From positions 1-54,149 of the forward strand of contig NZ_SNYL01000013.1 of assembly GCF_004363315.1 (NCBI RefSeq): DNA of 54,149 nucleotides, written 5' to 3'. A model generated the notes under the pieces. It was not told the origin of the DNA. It saw nothing but the letters and a program-made list of their open reading frames with translations, and made no database searches. Positions 50,800-54,149 of this stretch are shown here, one piece after another. This DNA comes from Tepidicella xavieri (lineage in GTDB: Bacteria > Pseudomonadota > Gammaproteobacteria > Burkholderiales > Burkholderiaceae_C). Both the position numbers and the translations under genes were made by a program. Each line of letters opens with the position of its first letter. Within the stretch, counting starts at the first letter, position 1.

Positions 50800-52071
50800 C
50801 TACGCGGCTTTGAGTTCGGCGGGCTGCGTGGCGGCGATGCGCTTGTCCAACGCGGCGATCAAGTGCTTCATGTCGCGGTGCCCGCGCAGCTTGCGGAAGC
50901 GATCCTTGGCGTCGCTGAGTGCGCTGGCGACCCAGCGCAACGTCATCTGTCCGTCCCGCCATCGCTTGACGTTGCGCGTGTAGTGCGCGATCGAGCCGTT
51001 GAGGTTCTCGATCGGGTTGGTGGTGCGCAGCGTGCGGTACAGCGCGCCCGTGATGCCCAGAGCCTGCACGGTGAGCGTCTCCTCGAGTCCCTCGCGCAGA
51101 CTGGCCGCAGCGCCGGGATGCTTGGACTGCAGCGACGTAGCCAGGCGCTGCAGCTGCTTCTTGACCAGCTCGGCGTTGGCGCTGTCCCAGGCGTCGCGCA
51201 TCGCGCGGCCCACGCTGGCGTGCAGCTCTTCGGGCAGGTGCTCGATGACGTTGCGCCGCTTGTGCTCCTGGCAGCGCTGGATCAGCGCCGTGGCCCCGAA
51301 GGTCTCGACGATCGCCTTGCGCAGCGCCTTGCCACCATCGATCACCCACAGCCGTGCGCGGTCGGCATCGAGACCGCGCTCGATCAGATCGCTCAGCAGC
51401 GAGCGCACGACCCGCGTGCTCTCGGTGGAGCCTTCGCGCAGCCCCAGCACGTGCTTGTTCCCCTGGGCATCAATGCCCAGCGCCAGCAGGATGACGCGGT
51501 CTCGGAAGTGGATGCCGTCGACCATCACGACCGGCAGGTCCAGCTTGCCCAGCGAGCGCGACAGCCACTGCAGCAGTTGCTCTTCGCTCAGCGCCACGAA
51601 GCGCCGCGAGGTCGCGCTCTTGGACACCGACAGCGCTTGCTCGGGCGGCGGCAATTCCTCCAGCGTGCTGGCGTAGCGGCGCATGGACACGCCCGCAGCA
51701 ATGGCGGCCATCGTCGCGGTGTCCAGCGGGTCGGTGCCGGCGGCCCAGGCGAAGCTGGGCAGCTCCAGCTCGCCCGCATCGACGCCGCGTGCACGTGGCC
51801 GCTTGATGCCGATGCGCTGCCCGCCGAGAACAACGGCGCTGCGCGTGCTGCCGCCACGTACCGCGCGGCGATCGGCATCGGGCACGCCCTTGGGGCCGCA
51901 CAGTGCGATCCTGTCGGCCTCCATCATGGCTGCCAGCACCTGCTTGCCGGCGTTGATGCACAGCCCATAGAACGCGTGCTTCACGTCCTGCAGCACGCCC
52001 TGGATCGGCAACGTCAGCTGCACCTGCGCAGCCGGAACAACCCGCAGCGCGGGCTTCGTGCGAGACTTCAT
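50800..52071 (-). CDS. IS256-family (Mutator-type) transposase, copy 1
   Basis: 423-residue DDE transposase. The acidic triad fits Asp185 (VVMVDGIHF), Asp245 (LWVIDGGKAL) and Glu355 (TNPIENLNG), with the CQEHKRRNV region between as in the Mutator family. The product looks intact. It differs from copy 2 by a single residue (Val303 here, Ala there), caused by one base at 51164. AAAGGAG lies upstream of the ATG but within the leader stem at 52075-52140. Confidence 0.95.
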   Translation of the reverse strand: MKSRTKPALRVVPAAQVQLTLPIQGVLQDVKHAFYGLCINAGKQVLAAMMEADRIALCGPKGVPDADRRAVRGGSTRSAVVLGGQRIGIKRPRARGVDAGELELPSFAWAAGTDPLDTATMAAIAAGVSMRRYASTLEELPPPEQALSVSKSATSRRFVALSEEQLLQWLSRSLGKLDLPVVMVDGIHFRDRVILLALGIDAQGNKHVLGLREGSTESTRVVRSLLSDLIERGLDADRARLWVIDGGKALRKAIVETFGATALIQRCQEHKRRNVIEHLPEELHASVGRAMRDAWDSANAELVKKQLQRLATSLQSKHPGAAASLREGLEETLTVQALGITGALYRTLRTTNPIENLNGSIAHYTRNVKRWRDGQMTLRWVASALSDAKDRFRKLRGHRDMKHLIAALDKRIAATQPAELKAA

Positions 52072-52074
52072 GTC

Positions 52075-52140
52075 GGTGGCTCCTTTGGTTGCTTGCTAGG
52101 CAACCCGCATGGTCACATGCGGGTCAAAGGAGCCGCCACC
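52075..52140 (-). promoter_or_regulatory. Transposase leader structure sequestering the ribosome binding site (copy 1)
   Basis: On the minus strand the stretch 52125-52140 pairs with 52075-52087, with one bulged base, and buries the AAAGGAG ribosome binding site. Inside are two hairpins: CCCGCATG/CATGCGGG (52104-52111 with 52116-52123) and GGTTGC/GCAACC (52087-52092 with 52100-52105). A TATTAT/TATAAG -10-like sequence just upstream would start transcripts near the structure's 5' end. Confidence 0.6.
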
Positions 52141-52182
52141 TTATAATAGCTCACCCGTTCAACAATCCGCGGGACATCGCCG

Positions 52183-52254
52183 TTCGACCCGCACGAACCC
52201 GGCTGGGTCACGGCGCTTGCGCGGCACTGCCTGCCCGAGTGGGAAAAACTCTGA
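52183..52254 (+). pseudogene. 3' remnant of a gene cut by IS256 copy 1
   Basis: A frame of 23 codons ending in TGA (52252-52254) runs from the IS end and encodes a plausible C-terminus containing EPGWVTALARHCLPEWEKL. It stops 14 bases before the thioredoxin-like gene, the spacing of an operon. The original gene could not be identified. Confidence 0.4.
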
Positions 52255-52268
52255 ACCTCGAACACGCC

Positions 52269-52658
52269 ATGTCTCCCGACATTCATGTGGCCTGCCTGTG
52301 CGCGGCCTGGTGCAGGTTGTGCGAAGAATATGCCGCCGTCATCGACACAGTGGTCGCCTCGTTCCAGGCGGAGGGTGTTTCCCTGCAGGTGCACTGGGTC
52401 GACATCGAAGACGAAGCGGATTTCGTCGGTGAGGTGGAGGTGGAGACGTTCCCGACGATCATCATCGTCACTGGAAATGTGGTGCGGTTTGCCGGGCCTG
52501 TGACCCCGCAGGCACCAACCCTGAACCGCCTGCTCCGCGCGACGGCGCTGGGCGTTTCCGCCAACGCTCCCGTCGCGGCGGTTGCGCCCGAGATTCAGGC
52601 CTTCGCCGACCGGCTGGCGCGGCGTGTCGATTCCGGCCACGCCCGTTCGTCGTCCTGA
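52269..52658 (+). CDS. Thioredoxin-family protein
   Basis: 129 residues with a thioredoxin-like core: DIHVACLCAAWCRLCEEY carries the redox pair WCRLC (CxxC), and VEVETFPTIIIVTG has the cis-proline strand. The middle dipeptide RL differs from the GP of classical thioredoxin, and the extra Cys in CLCAAWC is unusual. No signal peptide, so cytoplasmic. It is the only complete gene between the two IS256 copies. Confidence 0.82.
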   Translation: MSPDIHVACLCAAWCRLCEEYAAVIDTVVASFQAEGVSLQVHWVDIEDEADFVGEVEVETFPTIIIVTGNVVRFAGPVTPQAPTLNRLLRATALGVSANAPVAAVAPEIQAFADRLARRVDSGHARSSS

Positions 52659-52688
52659 AGTCAGCCACTCACTTCAAGGAGATTCATC

Positions 52689-52710
52689 ATGCCGACCGGA
52701 ACCGTTCGCC
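52689..52710 (+). pseudogene. 5' fragment of a gene interrupted by IS256 copy 2, probably a cold-shock protein
   Basis: After a strong AAGGAG ribosome binding site an ATG at 52689 encodes MPTGTVR before the IS begins at 52711. Cold-shock proteins of betaproteobacteria start MPTGTVKWF or MATGTVKWF, so a csp gene is the best guess; seven residues are too few for certainty. Confidence 0.45.
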
Positions 52711-52766
52711 GGCGATGTCCCGTTCGCTGTTGAACGAGACCGTGTGACGGCTCCTCATTCGTGATG

Positions 52767-54038
52767 CTACGCGGCTTTGAGTTCGGCGGGCTGCGTGGCG
52801 GCGATGCGCTTGTCCAACGCGGCGATCAAGTGCTTCATGTCGCGGTGCCCGCGCAGCTTGCGGAAGCGATCCTTGGCGTCGCTGAGTGCGCTGGCGACCC
52901 AGCGCAACGTCATCTGTCCGTCCCGCCATCGCTTGACGTTGCGCGTGTAGTGCGCGATCGAGCCGTTGAGGTTCTCGATCGGGTTGGTGGTGCGCAGCGT
53001 GCGGTACAGCGCGCCCGTGATGCCCAGAGCCTGCACGGTGAGCGTCTCCTCGAGTCCCTCGCGCAGACTGGCCGCAGCGCCGGGATGCTTGGACTGCAGC
53101 GACGTAGCCAGGCGCTGCAGCTGCTTCTTGGCCAGCTCGGCGTTGGCGCTGTCCCAGGCGTCGCGCATCGCGCGGCCCACGCTGGCGTGCAGCTCTTCGG
53201 GCAGGTGCTCGATGACGTTGCGCCGCTTGTGCTCCTGGCAGCGCTGGATCAGCGCCGTGGCCCCGAAGGTCTCGACGATCGCCTTGCGCAGCGCCTTGCC
53301 ACCATCGATCACCCACAGCCGTGCGCGGTCGGCATCGAGACCGCGCTCGATCAGATCGCTCAGCAGCGAGCGCACGACCCGCGTGCTCTCGGTGGAGCCT
53401 TCGCGCAGCCCCAGCACGTGCTTGTTCCCCTGGGCATCAATGCCCAGCGCCAGCAGGATGACGCGGTCTCGGAAGTGGATGCCGTCGACCATCACGACCG
53501 GCAGGTCCAGCTTGCCCAGCGAGCGCGACAGCCACTGCAGCAGTTGCTCTTCGCTCAGCGCCACGAAGCGCCGCGAGGTCGCGCTCTTGGACACCGACAG
53601 CGCTTGCTCGGGCGGCGGCAATTCCTCCAGCGTGCTGGCGTAGCGGCGCATGGACACGCCCGCAGCAATGGCGGCCATCGTCGCGGTGTCCAGCGGGTCG
53701 GTGCCGGCGGCCCAGGCGAAGCTGGGCAGCTCCAGCTCGCCCGCATCGACGCCGCGTGCACGTGGCCGCTTGATGCCGATGCGCTGCCCGCCGAGAACAA
53801 CGGCGCTGCGCGTGCTGCCGCCACGTACCGCGCGGCGATCGGCATCGGGCACGCCCTTGGGGCCGCACAGTGCGATCCTGTCGGCCTCCATCATGGCTGC
53901 CAGCACCTGCTTGCCGGCGTTGATGCACAGCCCATAGAACGCGTGCTTCACGTCCTGCAGCACGCCCTGGATCGGCAACGTCAGCTGCACCTGCGCAGCC
54001 GGAACAACCCGCAGCGCGGGCTTCGTGCGAGACTTCAT
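52767..54038 (-). CDS. IS256-family (Mutator-type) transposase, copy 2
   Basis: 423 residues, with the same Asp185, Asp245 and Glu355 as copy 1, and Ala303 in place of Val. Intact frame with the same leader. Either copy could serve both elements. Confidence 0.95.
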   Translation of the reverse strand: MKSRTKPALRVVPAAQVQLTLPIQGVLQDVKHAFYGLCINAGKQVLAAMMEADRIALCGPKGVPDADRRAVRGGSTRSAVVLGGQRIGIKRPRARGVDAGELELPSFAWAAGTDPLDTATMAAIAAGVSMRRYASTLEELPPPEQALSVSKSATSRRFVALSEEQLLQWLSRSLGKLDLPVVMVDGIHFRDRVILLALGIDAQGNKHVLGLREGSTESTRVVRSLLSDLIERGLDADRARLWVIDGGKALRKAIVETFGATALIQRCQEHKRRNVIEHLPEELHASVGRAMRDAWDSANAELAKKQLQRLATSLQSKHPGAAASLREGLEETLTVQALGITGALYRTLRTTNPIENLNGSIAHYTRNVKRWRDGQMTLRWVASALSDAKDRFRKLRGHRDMKHLIAALDKRIAATQPAELKAA

Positions 54039-54041
54039 GTC

Positions 54042-54107
54042 GGTGGCTCCTTTGGTTGCTTGCTAGGCAACCCGCATGGTCACATGCGGGTCAAAGGAGC
54101 CGCCACC
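54042..54107 (-). promoter_or_regulatory. Transposase leader structure, copy 2
   Basis: Base-for-base copy of the leader at 52075-52140, with the same stem over the ribosome binding site and the same two inner hairpins. Confidence 0.6.
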
Positions 54108-54149
54108 TTATAATAGCTCACCCGTTCAACAATCCGCGGGACATCGCCC

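Larger units (their letters stand above)
50744..52181 (-). mobile_element. IS256-family insertion sequence, copy 1 (1,438 bp)
   Basis: Both ends begin GGCGATGTCCCG and share TGTTGAACG five bases further in, giving imperfect terminal inverted repeats of about 26 bp. One transposase gene fills the element. The flanks (CTGCTCAC left, GTTCGACC right) are not a target duplication, so this copy has probably taken part in a deletion or a composite move. Copy 2 follows 529 bp later in the same orientation. Confidence 0.9.
52711..54148 (-). mobile_element. IS256-family insertion sequence, copy 2 (1,438 bp)
   Basis: Same length, ends and orientation as copy 1. I noticed one base difference, inside the transposase gene at 53131, so the duplication is very recent or kept alike by gene conversion. 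Only one base of right flank (C at 54149) is in the window, so the target duplication cannot be tested. Confidence 0.9.

Overview
The window (54,149 bp) is GC-rich and reads as chromosomal DNA of a betaproteobacterium in the order Burkholderiales, most like the Comamonadaceae. This rests on the gene content (phasin with PHB-type operators, PilT/PilU, a DUF3717-DUF1289 fusion, the rsmI/yraN/diaA/dolP block) and on codon use so GC-biased that most genes cast long antisense shadow ORFs. No rRNA, intact tRNA or CRISPR array was seen.

Layout. (1) 1-3256: the end of an ISL3-like insertion sequence has entered the 3' end of a large glycosyltransferase/transpeptidase penicillin-binding protein gene. 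(2) 3374-11568: a signalling block with a PAS-GGDEF-EAL protein, a large hybrid histidine kinase with receiver and Hpt domains, and a methyl-accepting chemotaxis protein. (3) 11640-20432: housekeeping metabolism (glmS, glmU, panE, purU) with an Lrp-type and a LysR-type regulator, an SH3 protein, a DHH phosphoesterase and an Hsp20. (4) 20667-25622: a GlcD-like flavoprotein, a soluble PAS histidine kinase and a SulP transporter. (5) 25607-36407: yggS, pilT-pilU, a beta-hydroxyacid dehydrogenase, the dolP-diaA-yraN/rsmI block, a DUF502 protein coupled to a Pat-type protein acetyltransferase, and a CopD-like membrane protein. (6) 36494-38681: phasin with a clear promoter flanked by two operator copies, 3-hydroxybutyryl-CoA dehydrogenase, moaC. 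(7) 38744-49678: M48 protease, DUF3717/DUF1289 protein, di-iron MBL-fold protein, purB, GST, a strong small-RNA candidate, a P-type ATPase, a diguanylate cyclase and two exported or anchored proteins of unknown function. (8) 49679-54149: an accessory end with a CopK-like periplasmic protein and two nearly identical 1,438-bp IS256-family elements in direct orientation flanking a thioredoxin-like gene and two broken genes.

The strongest undescribed candidate is a minus-strand structured RNA at about 43801-43936. A long outer stem is directly followed by a U-tract, and a 32-nt C/U loop repeats a CCUCC anti-Shine-Dalgarno motif. Two positions pair only as G-U wobbles on the minus strand, which gives the orientation. 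Next come an IS256 leader RNA that appears to sequester the transposase ribosome binding site, a CopK homologue lacking the methionines used for Cu(I), and the phasin operator pair exactly 60 bp apart.

Both window ends lie in insertion sequences, so the window may be an assembly contig that stops at repeats. All calls come from reading the sequence; no database search was run.
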